Of a stretch of 64,000 nucleotides of DNA, positions 33,252-42,648 are shown piece by piece. The notes beneath the pieces are model-generated. The model made no database searches, had not been told where the DNA came from, and saw only the letters and a program-made list of their open reading frames with translations. This DNA is from Bdellovibrionales bacterium GWA2_49_15 (GTDB lineage Bacteria > Bdellovibrionota > Bacteriovoracia > Bacteriovoracales > Bacteriovoracaceae). The position numbers and the translations under genes are program-made. The stretch spans positions 3,146 through 67,145 of the forward strand of contig MEPP01000008.1 in assembly GCA_001769855.1 (NCBI GenBank). Reading direction: 5' to 3'. The stretch's first letter is position 1; every line of letters begins with the position of its first letter.

Positions 33252-35096
33252 ATGGCCCAGCAGTACGCTCGTATCAAAAATATTGCCATTGTCGCCCACG
33301 TCGACCATGGAAAAACGACTCTCGTTGATGGTTTGCTCGAACAATCAGGCACCATGGGGGAGCGCTATGAGAAAGTTGAGCGAGTCATGGACTCGGGTGA
33401 GTTGGAGCGTGAAAAAGGCATCACCATCACCGCTAAAAACTGCGCGCTCTATTGGAAAGATACAAAAATTAACATCCTAGATACCCCCGGACATGCTGAC
33501 TTTGGTGGAGAAGTGGAACGCGCCATCTCCATGGTCGACGGAATCCTGCTTCTGGTGGACGCCAGCGAAGGCCCTTTGCCGCAAACACGCTTTGTTCTCC
33601 AAAAGGCCATGGAACGCGACCTTAGAATCGCCGTGGTCATGAATAAAGTTGACCGTCCAGATGAACGCATTTTAGAGGTAAAACGTGAGGTGGAAGATCT
33701 CTTTTTGGATCTGGCCACTTTTTTGGGGAAAGAAGATCACTATTTAGAATTTCCCATGATCTATGCCTCGGCCAAGCATGGCTGGGCCTCTAACGATGCC
33801 AATAATCCCAAGACAAAAACCGAAAACCTCAATCCCATTTTGGATTTGATGGTGAGCGACTATTATCCTTCTCCACGAATTAGTGAAGGCGAGCAGCTTC
33901 AGCTTTTGATTTCTAACCTTTCTTACTCCTCATACTTGGGTCGCTTGTCTATCGGCCGAATTCAGCGGGGAAAAATTAAAAAAAATGTTCAGTACACTTT
34001 GCTAAGCGAGACCAAGCCAGTCAATTTTAAGGTCGCCGCCGTGCAAATCTTCCAGGGCCTAGGTACAACGGAGGTCGATGAGGCCTTTGCCGGCGACATC
34101 GTTTTAATTGCCGGCGTCGAGAGCGTAAAAATCGGAGACACCATAACGGCGGTTGATCGCCCCGAAGCGCTCCCAAGGATAAAGGTTGAGCCGCCCACGG
34201 TTTCGGTCTTTGTCTCGGTCAACACTTCACCGATGTCTGGAAAAGAAGGTGAATATCTCACCAGCCGCAAGCTGGAAGAAATGCTCTCCCGCGCCTGTTT
34301 GCTCAACGTGGCCCTCCAATATTCCCCCACGGACGATCCGAAGGTCTTTATCTTAAAAGGCCGTGGTGAGCTTCAGCTTGCCATCGTCTTTGAAGAAATT
34401 CGCCGGGCGGGATACGAGCTTATGGCCGGTCGCCCGCAGGTTATTTTCCAAGAAGAAAATGGTCAGAAGTTGGAACCTTTTGAGCAGGTGATCGTGGATC
34501 TTCCCAATAATTTTGTGGGAGTCATCACGGAAACTATGGGGAAGCGCAAGGGAAAACTTTTAAATATGGCACCATTCAGTGAAGGCCGCACCCGTCTGGA
34601 ATTTGAAGTGCCTTCACGCGGTCTCATCAGTTATCGCTCACAATTTTTGACCGACACCAAAGGCGCAGGGCTCATGTCGGCGCAGTTTCTCGGCTTCAAG
34701 CCTTATGCCGGAGATATGCTCGGGCGCAATAATGGCGCCCTCATTTCCGATCGCACGGGCAAGACCACGGCGTACGCGCTCTTCAATCTGCTGGCCTCGG
34801 GCCGCCAATTTGTGGAGGTGGGAGAGCCCGTTTATGAAGGTGAGGTCGTCGGCGAACACAATAAAACCAACGAGCTCAATGTGAATGTCGTTCGGGAAAA
34901 ACATCTCACCAATGTTCGGACCGCAGGTAAAGACACCAATCTACTGCTGCCCCCGATTCCGAAGCGCACGCTTGAGTGGGCCTTGGACTGGATCGATGGT
35001 GACGAGTGGGTGGAAATTACGCCCCTTTATATCAGGATCAGAAAAAAGGAATTGGATAAGACCAAGCGCTCGGTTGTGCGCAAGCTGGAATCCTAA
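33252..35096 (+). CDS. typA: Ribosome-associated GTPase BipA/TypA
   Basis: 614 residues, normal length for BipA. G1 [10 protein letters not shown]2 region [12 protein letters not shown]3 [12 protein letters not shown]4 NKVD ([11 protein letters not shown]) and later EF-G-like domains II, III and V, with the family C-terminal domain ending in [12 protein letters not shown]. The switch II sequence GHADF matches BipA and distinguishes it from LepA. It acts in the cytoplasm in ribosome assembly and stress adaptation. AAGGAAGG stands six bases before the ATG. It overlaps the convergent MazG-like gene by 4 bases at the stop codons. Highly conserved housekeeping gene. Confidence 0.97.
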   Translation: MAQQYARIKNIAIVAHVDHGKTTLVDGLLEQSGTMGERYEKVERVMDSGELEREKGITITAKNCALYWKDTKINILDTPGHADFGGEVERAISMVDGILLLVDASEGPLPQTRFVLQKAMERDLRIAVVMNKVDRPDERILEVKREVEDLFLDLATFLGKEDHYLEFPMIYASAKHGWASNDANNPKTKTENLNPILDLMVSDYYPSPRISEGEQLQLLISNLSYSSYLGRLSIGRIQRGKIKKNVQYTLLSETKPVNFKVAAVQIFQGLGTTEVDEAFAGDIVLIAGVESVKIGDTITAVDRPEALPRIKVEPPTVSVFVSVNTSPMSGKEGEYLTSRKLEEMLSRACLLNVALQYSPTDDPKVFILKGRGELQLAIVFEEIRRAGYELMAGRPQVIFQEENGQKLEPFEQVIVDLPNNFVGVITETMGKRKGKLLNMAPFSEGRTRLEFEVPSRGLISYRSQFLTDTKGAGLMSAQFLGFKPYAGDMLGRNNGALISDRTGKTTAYALFNLLASGRQFVEVGEPVYEGEVVGEHNKTNELNVNVVREKHLTNVRTAGKDTNLLLPPIPKRTLEWALDWIDGDEWVEITPLYIRIRKKELDKTKRSVVRKLES

Positions 35097-35467
35097 TACT
35101 GATCGTATTTCTTAGACAGACCCTTCACCTTGTCCGCAGGATATTTCTTGGCATTCTCGGCCATTTTTTCCTGCAAGGCCTTCGACAAGTCGACCTCCAA
35201 CACGGTCGCGAGGCGCAGAAGATACACGAGGACATCGGCCATCTCGCGCTCAATATTTTTCCGCAATTTTTCATCTTTGTTTTTCTGAGGAAGCAGTGTC
35301 GACTCTTCTGCCGTCAGCCATTGGAAAAGCTCTAAAAGTTCACTGGCCTCCACCGAGAGGGCGGTGGCAAGATTTTTAGGCGTGTGAAATTTCTCCCAGT
35401 CCCGCTCCTTGGCAAAGGCCGTGAGGGTCGACTTCCACTCTGCCAGATCGAGGATTTCTTTTCCCAT
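35093..35467 (-). CDS. MazG-like nucleotide pyrophosphohydrolase (dCTPase type)
   Basis: 124 residues. The fold is all-helical with the acidic metal-binding pairs typical of the RS21-C6/dCTPP1 branch: LSVEASELLELFQWL near residues 38-52 (E-x-x-E) and IEREMADVLVYLLRLA near 71-86 (E-x-x-D). RDWEKFHTPKNLA is the usual substrate-side helix start. It would hydrolyse a non-canonical or excess dNTP to the monophosphate and PPi. 16 bases separate it from the TSUP gene, so it is probably the last gene of the MurG-like - TSUP - MazG-like run. Confidence 0.88.
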   Translation of the reverse strand: MGKEILDLAEWKSTLTAFAKERDWEKFHTPKNLATALSVEASELLELFQWLTAEESTLLPQKNKDEKLRKNIEREMADVLVYLLRLATVLEVDLSKALQEKMAENAKKYPADKVKGLSKKYDQY

Positions 35468-35483
35468 AACTTTACAGCTCCTT

Positions 35484-36206
35484 TTAGAGTGCCAGACCTT
35501 GAAAAATCATTTTGGCCGCGAGAATCACAATCAAACTCTTGAAGACCAAGATGAACCATTTATCCGGAAGCTTATGCAAAATCAAGCTGCCAAGATAATT
35601 GCCGACAAAAACCATGGCCATCATCCCGGCGAGTAAAAGCAGATAACGTCCAATGATAAATCCCATAAGTATAAAGGTCGTTACCTTGAGCAGGTGGGTG
35701 CAAACCTGGCAAGCAGCCTTGGTCGCGACCAAAGTATCTTTACTCCAATTCTCTGAGAGATAAAAGGGCGCGATGAGGGGACCGGTTGCACCAATAAAAA
35801 GTCCAAGAAAAGTTGAGATTCCGCCAACCAAAAACCACTTGGACTTAAATTTTTTCTCGGACCTGGGCAAAGGCACAAAGGTAATCACGATAATAAATAA
35901 TCCCAAGCCAATCTTGTACCATTGATCCGGAATTTTTATGATGAGCTGGGAACCTATGGCCGCACCTAAAATGGCCCCCGCCGCAAATTGCAGGGCCACC
36001 TTGCGGTCAAAAGATTTATAACTGTAAACCACTCTTGAGGCATTGCTGCCAAGTTGAATCAATCCGTGGAAGGGTATCAAAACCTGGAGGGGAAAATACT
36101 GACCCATCACCGCCAAGAGTAAGATCCCTCCCCCCATCCCAATTGTGCCCGACAAAATTGAAGTTAGGAGGGCGGAGGTTAACAAAATAACTGTGGTGGC
36201 ATCCAT
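35484..36206 (-). CDS. TSUP (TauE/SafE) family membrane permease
   Basis: 240 residues with about eight hydrophobic helices. The family start is visible (LLTSALLTSILSGTIGMGGGILLLAV, the G-x-G-G-G motif) and its duplicate at GISTFLGLFIGATGPLIAPF. TSUP proteins export or take up small organosulfur or sulfite-like anions; nothing here reveals the ligand. The start overlaps the stop of the MurG-like gene as TGATG, so both are translationally coupled. Confidence 0.87.
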   Translation of the reverse strand: MDATTVILLTSALLTSILSGTIGMGGGILLLAVMGQYFPLQVLIPFHGLIQLGSNASRVVYSYKSFDRKVALQFAAGAILGAAIGSQLIIKIPDQWYKIGLGLFIIVITFVPLPRSEKKFKSKWFLVGGISTFLGLFIGATGPLIAPFYLSENWSKDTLVATKAACQVCTHLLKVTTFILMGFIIGRYLLLLAGMMAMVFVGNYLGSLILHKLPDKWFILVFKSLIVILAAKMIFQGLAL

Positions 36207-37321
36207 CAGGAAGGCCTTGGGCCTAAAAATTCCAGGTCTATTTTACCCAGTAAAAAATCCAGCCCATTTTGCGGTTGGGCCTGCGCAGTCTGTCTACGGT
36301 TTTTCATAAACTGATCAATAGTTTCAACCAAATTTATTTTTTTAAGCTCACTTTCCTGGAGAATCAGACCACCAATTTTATTCTTGGCCTCCACCGCATT
36401 GAAATATTGTTCATTTTTCTGGGCATGGGGAAGAGGGATAAAAATGCTGGGCCGTCCGATCGCCAGGAGCTCGGAAACGGTTCCGGCCCCGGCGCGAGAG
36501 ATAACTACATCGGCACGTTTTAAAATATCGATCATCCCCTCATTGATAAAATCGAAGGTATAGTAGCGATCGTTCTGGAGGGGACCGAATTCGGCCAGAT
36601 AGTTTTTACCCACCTGATGAATAATACGAAATCTATCACACAGCTCTTTGAGATGATTTTTTACCAAGTTATTCAGCAGTAATGAGCCGTTGCCACCGCC
36701 CGTGACAAAGAGCACAGGGCGGTCCTGCTCTAAAATATTTTTTCCTCTTATCAACAAAGGATTAACAACTTTCGTAAAACAGTCGCGGCGTAGAGGGTAA
36801 CCGGAGCACTCCGTTTTACGTTTGCAAAAAAATTGCATGGAGCCTTCAAAAGAAACAAACACCCGATGAGCAAAAAAACCACAGATACGATTTGCCAAAC
36901 CGGCACGCGCCGTCTGCTCGTGAATGAAGACCTTGACTCCCAAGAGGCGCCCGGCAATGGCCACGGGGACGGAAACAAAGCCACCGGTGGAAAAAACTAA
37001 AACCTCTCCCAGCTTCTTGGCATCGAGGATCACTCGACCGGCATCAAAGAGCCCCTTAAAAACGCGGAAAAAATCTTTAAAATTCTCCCAGGAAAAATAA
37101 CGTCGCAACTTTCCGGTGGAAATTTCAAAATACTGAAGCCCCTGCGCCAGGGCCAGCTCCTTCTCGATACCCTGTCTGCTTCCCACATAACGTATTTCCA
37201 CGTCAGGGCGTTTTTTTATTTCGCTTATTAAAGTCAGGGCCGGGAGCACATGCCCGCCACTTCCTCCACCTGTGAACAGAATAATTTTTTTACCCGAGTT
37301 ACTTGGTCTTGTTTTAAGCAC
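36206..37321 (-). CDS. MurG-like GT28 glycosyltransferase, probably a paralogue
   Basis: 371 residues from GTG 37321 (AGGA upstream). The first G-loop FTGGGSGGHVLPAL, the HEQTARAGLANRI segment and the donor-binding SRAGAGTVSELLAIGRPSIFIP motif are those of MurG, which makes lipid II by adding GlcNAc to lipid I on the inner membrane face. However, the second glycine loop is VTGGGNGSLLLN where MurG proteins have GGSQGA, and there are no division/cell-wall genes near. It may act on a modified lipid-linked glycan or be a second MurG. Coupled to a TSUP permease. Divergent from the glutamate-synthase-like gene with 46 bases between. Confidence 0.8.
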   Translation of the reverse strand: MLKTRPSNSGKKIILFTGGGSGGHVLPALTLISEIKKRPDVEIRYVGSRQGIEKELALAQGLQYFEISTGKLRRYFSWENFKDFFRVFKGLFDAGRVILDAKKLGEVLVFSTGGFVSVPVAIAGRLLGVKVFIHEQTARAGLANRICGFFAHRVFVSFEGSMQFFCKRKTECSGYPLRRDCFTKVVNPLLIRGKNILEQDRPVLFVTGGGNGSLLLNNLVKNHLKELCDRFRIIHQVGKNYLAEFGPLQNDRYYTFDFINEGMIDILKRADVVISRAGAGTVSELLAIGRPSIFIPLPHAQKNEQYFNAVEAKNKIGGLILQESELKKINLVETIDQFMKNRRQTAQAQPQNGLDFLLGKIDLEFLGPRPS

Positions 37322-37367
37322 CGCAATTTTCCTATATGATGTTAATAAGTATTTTCAAAGGAATTTC

Positions 37368-38885
37368 ATGAGAAGGCAATTTACTATTTTCTCAATCATC
37401 ACGTTTGTTCTCATTTTCGGGGCCGGGACTCTGCTTCATCCCTATTTTTTCTGGGCCTTTATCTTGTTTGGGCCCCTCTACCTCCTTGGTGTTGTTGACA
37501 TGTGTTCCACTCATCACTCGATTATCGCCAACTGGCCGATCGGAGGCCGCTTTCGATATTTCATGGAAGTTTTAAGGCCAAAGATCTATCAATATTTTGT
37601 TGAAAGCGATACTGATGGTGCGCCTATCAGTCGCATCTTTCGCAACGTGGTTTATCAGCGTGCAAAAAAGGCCCTCTCCTCTGCTCCCTTTGGAACCCAG
37701 TTAGATGTCTACCAGGTGGGTTATGAGTGGATTAACCACTCCATCTATCCCTCTTCCTTGAAGGCCATCAAGCCAGACGATCTCCGCATCACCATTGGTG
37801 GCAAAGACTGCACTCAACCCTACAGCGCTTCCATTTACAATATCTCCGCCATGAGCTTTGGTGCGCTCAGCAAGAATGCGGTGCTGGCCTTGAGCCAGGG
37901 CGCCAAGCATGGGGGATTTTATCATAACACCGGCGAAGGCGGTCTTTCTCCCTACCACTTAAAGGGTGGAGGCAATCTGGTTTGGCAAATAGGCACCGGG
38001 TACTTTGGCTGTCGAGACGAGGATGGCAATTTTTGCGAGAAAAATTTCATCGCCCATGCCACCCTTCCCAACGTCAAAATGATTGAGCTTAAACTTTCCC
38101 AAGGGGCCAAACCCGGGCATGGGGGCATCCTCCCCGCCGGCAAGAATACGCCTGAAATCGCCGCCATCCGAGGCGTGAAACCCTGGACCACCGTTTACTC
38201 ACCTTCTAATCACACATCGTTTAATAACTCGGAAGGTCTGCTTAAGTTTGTGGCACGACTCAGAACTCTCTCGGGCGGCAAGCCCACCGGCTTTAAACTT
38301 TGCATCGGCCACTTAAATGAGTTTGAGGATATCTGTAAGGCCATGGTGAAAACCGAAATTTTACCCGACTTCATTACCATTGACGGCGGTGAGGGCGGCA
38401 CAGGAGCGGCCCCATTAGAATTCTCAAATTCAGTAGGAACTCCCCTTCGCGAAGGACTTATTGGTGCCACCAATCTTTTAACTGCCTATAAGCTGCGCGA
38501 CAAGCTCAAGGTTATTGCCTCTGGAAAAATTTTAACCGGCTTTGATCTGGTGAAATATATCGCGCTGGGTGCCGATGCCTGTAATACCGCACGGGGGATG
38601 ATGCTGGCCTTAGGTTGTATTCAGGCGATGGAATGCAATAAAAATACCTGCCCGACGGGCGTCGCCACCCAGGATTCAAATTTGGCAGCAGGGCTTAATG
38701 TGCAAGATAAGCACGTCCGGGTGGCCAACTTTCACCACGAGACAGTCGAGGCCGTGGCCGAAATTATCGCCGCCACCGGACTCTCCCATACGCGAGATCT
38801 GCGAAGGCACCATATCTGGCGTCGGGTGACTCCCACCAACGTTCAAAATTATGAGGAAATTTTTCCTTACGCTCAATCACTTTGA
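37368..38885 (+). CDS. Membrane-anchored FMN-binding glutamate-synthase-like protein
   Basis: 505 residues from ATG 37368 (AAAGGA upstream). Two N-terminal hydrophobic helices (FTIFSIITFVLIFGAGTLL, FFWAFILFGPLYLLGVV) precede a domain equal to the central FMN/TIM-barrel part of glutamate synthase: MSFGALSKNAVLALSQGA, NTGEGGLSPYH, KPGHGGILPAGK, TIDGGEGGTGAAP, and ECNKNTCPTGVATQD, which includes the 3Fe-4S cysteine region in abbreviated form. No glutamine amidotransferase domain. Such stand-alone forms (YerD-like) are widespread but poorly characterised; glutamate synthesis is not established for them. The end overlaps the convergent DctM gene by 9 bases. Confidence 0.88.
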   Translation: MRRQFTIFSIITFVLIFGAGTLLHPYFFWAFILFGPLYLLGVVDMCSTHHSIIANWPIGGRFRYFMEVLRPKIYQYFVESDTDGAPISRIFRNVVYQRAKKALSSAPFGTQLDVYQVGYEWINHSIYPSSLKAIKPDDLRITIGGKDCTQPYSASIYNISAMSFGALSKNAVLALSQGAKHGGFYHNTGEGGLSPYHLKGGGNLVWQIGTGYFGCRDEDGNFCEKNFIAHATLPNVKMIELKLSQGAKPGHGGILPAGKNTPEIAAIRGVKPWTTVYSPSNHTSFNNSEGLLKFVARLRTLSGGKPTGFKLCIGHLNEFEDICKAMVKTEILPDFITIDGGEGGTGAAPLEFSNSVGTPLREGLIGATNLLTAYKLRDKLKVIASGKILTGFDLVKYIALGADACNTARGMMLALGCIQAMECNKNTCPTGVATQDSNLAAGLNVQDKHVRVANFHHETVEAVAEIIAATGLSHTRDLRRHHIWRRVTPTNVQNYEEIFPYAQSL

Positions 38886-40139
38886 AAGAAGAAATAAGGA
38901 AATACTTGGGAAGAAAGTTATTATCATCAGACCGATCAAAAGGGTAAGCACCAGCGGCATGGTCGCCTTGATCACTTTACCCAGCGGCTCATTGAAAATA
39001 CTTGAGGCCACAAATAAATTAATCCCCACCGGCGGCGTCAGATAGCCAATTTCCAAGTTAACGATCATGACGATCCCGAAGTGAATGGGATTGATCCCGA
39101 AGTGGATTGCCATGGGAGTCAAGAGAGGTGCGAGCACCAAAATGGCGCTCATGATATCCATAAAACATCCCACAAGAAGGAGCAGAATATTCACGCCAAT
39201 CCAAAAGCTCAATTTAGAGTCGATTAAACCAGAAAGACTTTCAACCATGTTTTGTGGAATTTGCTGATAGGTCATAAATTTATTCAAGCTCACGGCCAGG
39301 AGCAGAATTAAAAAAAGTGTTCCGAGCATAAGAGCAGTCTCGGAAAAAACTTTGGGTAACTGGTTCACCTTCATTTCCCGATGAACCAAGAATTCCACAA
39401 TAAGTGCGTAGACCACGGCCACTCCGGCCGATTCCGTTGCGGTGAAAAACCCGGTATAGATGCCGCCTAAGATAATGACCGGCATGAGGAGTGATAAAAT
39501 TCCCGATTTCACACTGGCCCACAATTCAACTTTATCCCATTTTCCGCGAGCGGCCTTGCCTCCACGCAAAAGGGCAAAAATCATGAGAAGAATACTTAAG
39601 ACAATTCCGGGACCGATTCCCGCTTTAAACAGATCGACGACAGAAACCGAAGCCATGATGGCAAAGATAATCATGGGAATACTGGGAGGAATGATGATTC
39701 CCAACGTTCCGCCTGCGGATAAAAGACCGATGGAAAGATTTTTGTCGTATCCCGCTTTATTTAAGGCAGGATACAGAATGCTTCCCACCGCAATTAGAGT
39801 TACAGGCGAGCTGCCGCTAATAGCAGCAAAGATTGAGCACGACATCACGGCGGCAATGGCCAGTCCCGAAGGAATGGGTGCGGTGACCGCGCTTGCAAGG
39901 CGAATCAGTCGTTTGGCTATCGTTCCTTGAGTCATCAAATTTCCCGCCAACACAAATAACGGGACGGCCAGGAGGACTTCTTTATCACCGGCAAAAAAGA
40001 TATCACCCACAATGACCTTGAGCGATTCGTCCGAGTAAAAATGAAAGCAGTAGGCGGTGACAGAACCGATGATGACAAAGAGCGGTTGCCCTAAAATTAA
40101 TAAAAGTAAAACAAGGAGTGCTAAGCCAAGTCCAAGCAT
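38877..40139 (-). CDS. dctM: TRAP transporter large permease DctM
   Basis: 420 residues, polytopic throughout, standard length for DctM. Recognisable segments are QPLFVIIGSVTAY, VPLFVLAGNLMTQGTIAKRL, SGSSPVTLIAVGSILYP, GTLGIIIPPSIPMIIFAI and YLTPPVGINLFVASSIF. It forms the sodium-driven elevator that takes substrate from the periplasmic binding protein. The start overlaps the DctQ stop as TAATG. Last gene of the TatT-DctP-DctQ-DctM operon. Confidence 0.95.
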   Translation of the reverse strand: MLGLGLALLVLLLLILGQPLFVIIGSVTAYCFHFYSDESLKVIVGDIFFAGDKEVLLAVPLFVLAGNLMTQGTIAKRLIRLASAVTAPIPSGLAIAAVMSCSIFAAISGSSPVTLIAVGSILYPALNKAGYDKNLSIGLLSAGGTLGIIIPPSIPMIIFAIMASVSVVDLFKAGIGPGIVLSILLMIFALLRGGKAARGKWDKVELWASVKSGILSLLMPVIILGGIYTGFFTATESAGVAVVYALIVEFLVHREMKVNQLPKVFSETALMLGTLFLILLLAVSLNKFMTYQQIPQNMVESLSGLIDSKLSFWIGVNILLLLVGCFMDIMSAILVLAPLLTPMAIHFGINPIHFGIVMIVNLEIGYLTPPVGINLFVASSIFNEPLGKVIKATMPLVLTLLIGLMIITFFPSISLFLLSK

Positions 40140-40630
40140 TAGGTTGGCTCCCGGGTTATCGAAGGCATCAAATCAGGGACGAAGGCGTAAACGAAGTTTT
40201 TGAAGGCGCTCAAGATAAAGGTCACAGGAATCACGGTCTGAATGATCCACAAAGGCATACTAATGACGGGATTAGTATCTCCCATCTCAAAGCTTTCCCG
40301 GAGATACATCACTCCGTAGAAACACCCAAAAAAGCAAAAGACCGCTGTCACGAAATGGCGAATTCGATGATAGGCCGGCTGCATCTTGAGAGGCCACAGC
40401 TTATCGCCAATTTCCGGTCGAAGGTGAGCACCCTTGGAGGTGGCCAGACTGGAACCGATAAAACCGGCCCAAATCATCAGGTAGACCGCGGCCTTTTGGG
40501 CCCAGACCACACTGAAGCTCAGAACCTCTCTAGAAAAGATATCCGCCACGACAAATGCCGTAATGGCCACCATGCAAACCGAACCCAAAATATTTTCGGC
40601 CCTTTCTATAAAACCCAGTAATGTCTTTAT
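40139..40630 (-). CDS. dctQ: TRAP transporter small permease DctQ, apparent ATA start
   Basis: 163 residues if initiated at ATA 40630. Four membrane helices are visible (MVAITAFVVADIFSREVL, AAVYLMIWAGFIGSSLA, HFVTAVFCFFGCFYGVMYL, LWIIQTVIPVTFILSAF), as in DctQ. The only conventional start codon is a TTG at 40588, which would remove the amphipathic N-terminal helix (KTLLGFIERAENILGSV) seen in the family. ATA 40630 lies six bases behind GGGAG and overlaps the DctP stop as ATAA, exactly where an ATGA overlap would be expected. It assists DctM in the membrane. A point mutation or sequence error at the start codon cannot be excluded. Confidence 0.8.
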   Translation of the reverse strand: MKTLLGFIERAENILGSVCMVAITAFVVADIFSREVLSFSVVWAQKAAVYLMIWAGFIGSSLATSKGAHLRPEIGDKLWPLKMQPAYHRIRHFVTAVFCFFGCFYGVMYLRESFEMGDTNPVISMPLWIIQTVIPVTFILSAFKNFVYAFVPDLMPSITREPT

Positions 40631-41646
40631 TTTTTGCTCCCTTTCTTCTTGAAGGCCGCTTTACCTTCCAACAGCAAATTATAAATCTTCTGGGAATCGG
40701 CTCCGAGCATTTTTACCACTTCACCATCCAGGCCACGAACCGAATTTTTAAATTCATCGCGCTCTTTGGTGGTCAAAGTGTAGACGTTAATCCCCGAAGA
40801 TTTTAAGACATCCATAAGTTCCAAGCCGAGTGAGCGAACGGACTTACGTGAAGGAGGAGCGAGAAGATTTCCCTCACCCATCAAGGTTTTACGCTGGGCC
40901 TCATTGATGCCATCCCAAAACTTCTTGGAATAAATAACGGCGGCAGGCTGATAGATGTGCTGGGTAACAGTGTAATATTTAATGCCGGTTTGCCAGTCAG
41001 CGGCAAGAGTGAAAAGGGCGGTGTTGTCAAAGCCCTCGACCACGCCGGTTTGAAGGGCGGACAAAACTTCCGGGATGGCGATCGGAACAGCGCTGGCGTT
41101 TACCTTCTTCCAAAAGGCCAAATGGGTTTGGCTTTCCTGCGAACGAATCTTCACACCACTTAAATCTTTTGCGGTCTTGGCAAACTTGGTCTTCAAACCG
41201 ATGTTTCGCCAGCCATTTTCCGCCCAGGAAACAAAAACCAAACCCTTATCCAGAAAAAGTTTTTTGAATGGTTCGAGCAGGTAGTTATCCAAAACAAAAT
41301 CAGCTTCTTCATAGGAGTCAAAGATAAAAGGTATTTCAAGCACATTCATCTCGGTAATGACTGAAGCCAGGGCTGCAGAAGTTAATCCACCACCTTGAAT
41401 GCGACCGCGACGAATGTCATTGAGAATCTCCAACTCACCACCGAGTTGCCCTCCAAGATAAACATTGATCTTAAGATCACCTTTAGATTCAACATCCACT
41501 CTCTTCTTAATTTGCTCAAGCGTATCGGCCCAGGGAGTGCCTGACGGGGCGACTGTCCCAAACTTCACCGTCACAACCTTGCCGAAAGCAACTCCCGACA
41601 ACATCAGCGCAATAAAAAGCAGTCTCAGTAATTTGCTAAAAAACAT
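40627..41646 (-). CDS. dctP: TRAP transporter substrate-binding protein DctP
   Basis: 339 residues with a signal peptide (MFFSKLLRLLFIALMLSGVAFG). Family motifs: VKFGTVAPSGTPWADTLEQ, GGELEILNDIRRGRIQGG, and LSGVKIRSQESQTH with the arginine that usually contacts a ligand carboxylate. It binds a probably anionic ligand in the periplasm and delivers it to DctQM. The ligand is unknown. AAAGGG precedes the ATG. TatT is encoded 10 bases upstream, a combination known from treponemal and delta-type TRAP systems, where a TPR protein partners the binding protein. Confidence 0.93.
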   Translation of the reverse strand: MFFSKLLRLLFIALMLSGVAFGKVVTVKFGTVAPSGTPWADTLEQIKKRVDVESKGDLKINVYLGGQLGGELEILNDIRRGRIQGGGLTSAALASVITEMNVLEIPFIFDSYEEADFVLDNYLLEPFKKLFLDKGLVFVSWAENGWRNIGLKTKFAKTAKDLSGVKIRSQESQTHLAFWKKVNASAVPIAIPEVLSALQTGVVEGFDNTALFTLAADWQTGIKYYTVTQHIYQPAAVIYSKKFWDGINEAQRKTLMGEGNLLAPPSRKSVRSLGLELMDVLKSSGINVYTLTTKERDEFKNSVRGLDGEVVKMLGADSQKIYNLLLEGKAAFKKKGSKK

Positions 41647-41656
41647 AGGTCACCCT

Positions 41657-42550
41657 TTAGAAAAGTTCTTCCATTTTTTTAAGAAGGTTTCTGGCCTTCT
41701 CTTGTTCGATCAAGTTCTCAGGAGCGATTTCCTGAATTTTATGGGCATCGGCCTTCAAAACGTAGTTGAGTTTCTCTTCAAACAACTTTCGATCGGATTT
41801 TTTGGTGGCATAAAGTTCGGCGTAGAGCACATAGGTGCCCAGATAATCTTTTTGCACTTCCAAAGATTTATCGAAATTTTCCTTGGCCTTGTTCAAATCG
41901 CCGCCGGCAAAGGAAGGGGCGATCGCATAGAAGGCACCCCAATAGCGTTGCACGGCCCCATAGAAGAAAGTTGGTTCCAGGGTACCGACTCGATTAATCA
42001 TCTCTTGAATGCGCGATTTAAATTTAAGTTTTGCGGCAATGCCCGAAGCGCTTGCCCATTTTCCAAGATTCACGGCTGACCAATAGATGGCTTCAACTTC
42101 ATTTTTTGTTAGGGTGTCGAGTGCGGCCTCAATCTTGCCGCCTTCTGCCACAACTTTTGTCTTAAAGGCAGGATTGGTGGCCATGGCGCGCTCCCCAAAG
42201 GTCAGACCCTTTTCCCAGAGAAGTTTCTTCTCTTCAATTTCGCTGGTGTGCCCATCGGCCAAAAGATAATATCCGCGGCAAAGTCCAACCAGATATTTAT
42301 AGCTATTCTGATCGGCCTTAGAAAGTGTTTCATAGGCATCAATAAATTTGAGCAAATCTTCTCTCACATATCGTTTGGCCCAATGAACACCGGCCTTGGC
42401 TTCCAATTCTTTTTTATCTTTATCTGAAAGGGTCACTTGATCGCTCCCTTTTTCCCATCCGCTGGTACGAGAAGTGGCACAGCCGGCACCAAGAAGCAGC
42501 AGTGACAGTAATAAAAAACTCAAAGTTAGCTTGCGAGCACTAAAACCCAT
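41657..42550 (-). CDS. TatT-like TRAP-associated TPR lipoprotein
   Basis: 297 residues from ATG 42550 (GGGGGA upstream; GTG 42562 is an alternative). A lipoprotein signal ends at LLLLGAGC, cysteine near residue 22. The mature part is helical with TPR-like repeats (KAKENFDKSLEVQKDYLGTY, YVLYAELYATKKSDRKLFEE) and FFYGAVQRYWGAFYAIAPSF, matching the T component of TRAP transporters (Treponema Tp0956 family), which trimerises and docks the binding protein. It is probably anchored in a membrane facing the periplasm. First gene of the TRAP operon. It suggests that the ligand may be hydrophobic, as proposed for such systems. Confidence 0.88.
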   Translation of the reverse strand: MGFSARKLTLSFLLLSLLLLGAGCATSRTSGWEKGSDQVTLSDKDKKELEAKAGVHWAKRYVREDLLKFIDAYETLSKADQNSYKYLVGLCRGYYLLADGHTSEIEEKKLLWEKGLTFGERAMATNPAFKTKVVAEGGKIEAALDTLTKNEVEAIYWSAVNLGKWASASGIAAKLKFKSRIQEMINRVGTLEPTFFYGAVQRYWGAFYAIAPSFAGGDLNKAKENFDKSLEVQKDYLGTYVLYAELYATKKSDRKLFEEKLNYVLKADAHKIQEIAPENLIEQEKARNLLKKMEELF

Positions 42551-42648
42551 AAATCCCCCCACTAAACAATTTTTTGTGCCGTACTCTTACATATTTGCCG
42601 CAGTTTTAAAACAGAGAGTTAAGAGAATTTTAAGAATGTGTAATTAAT

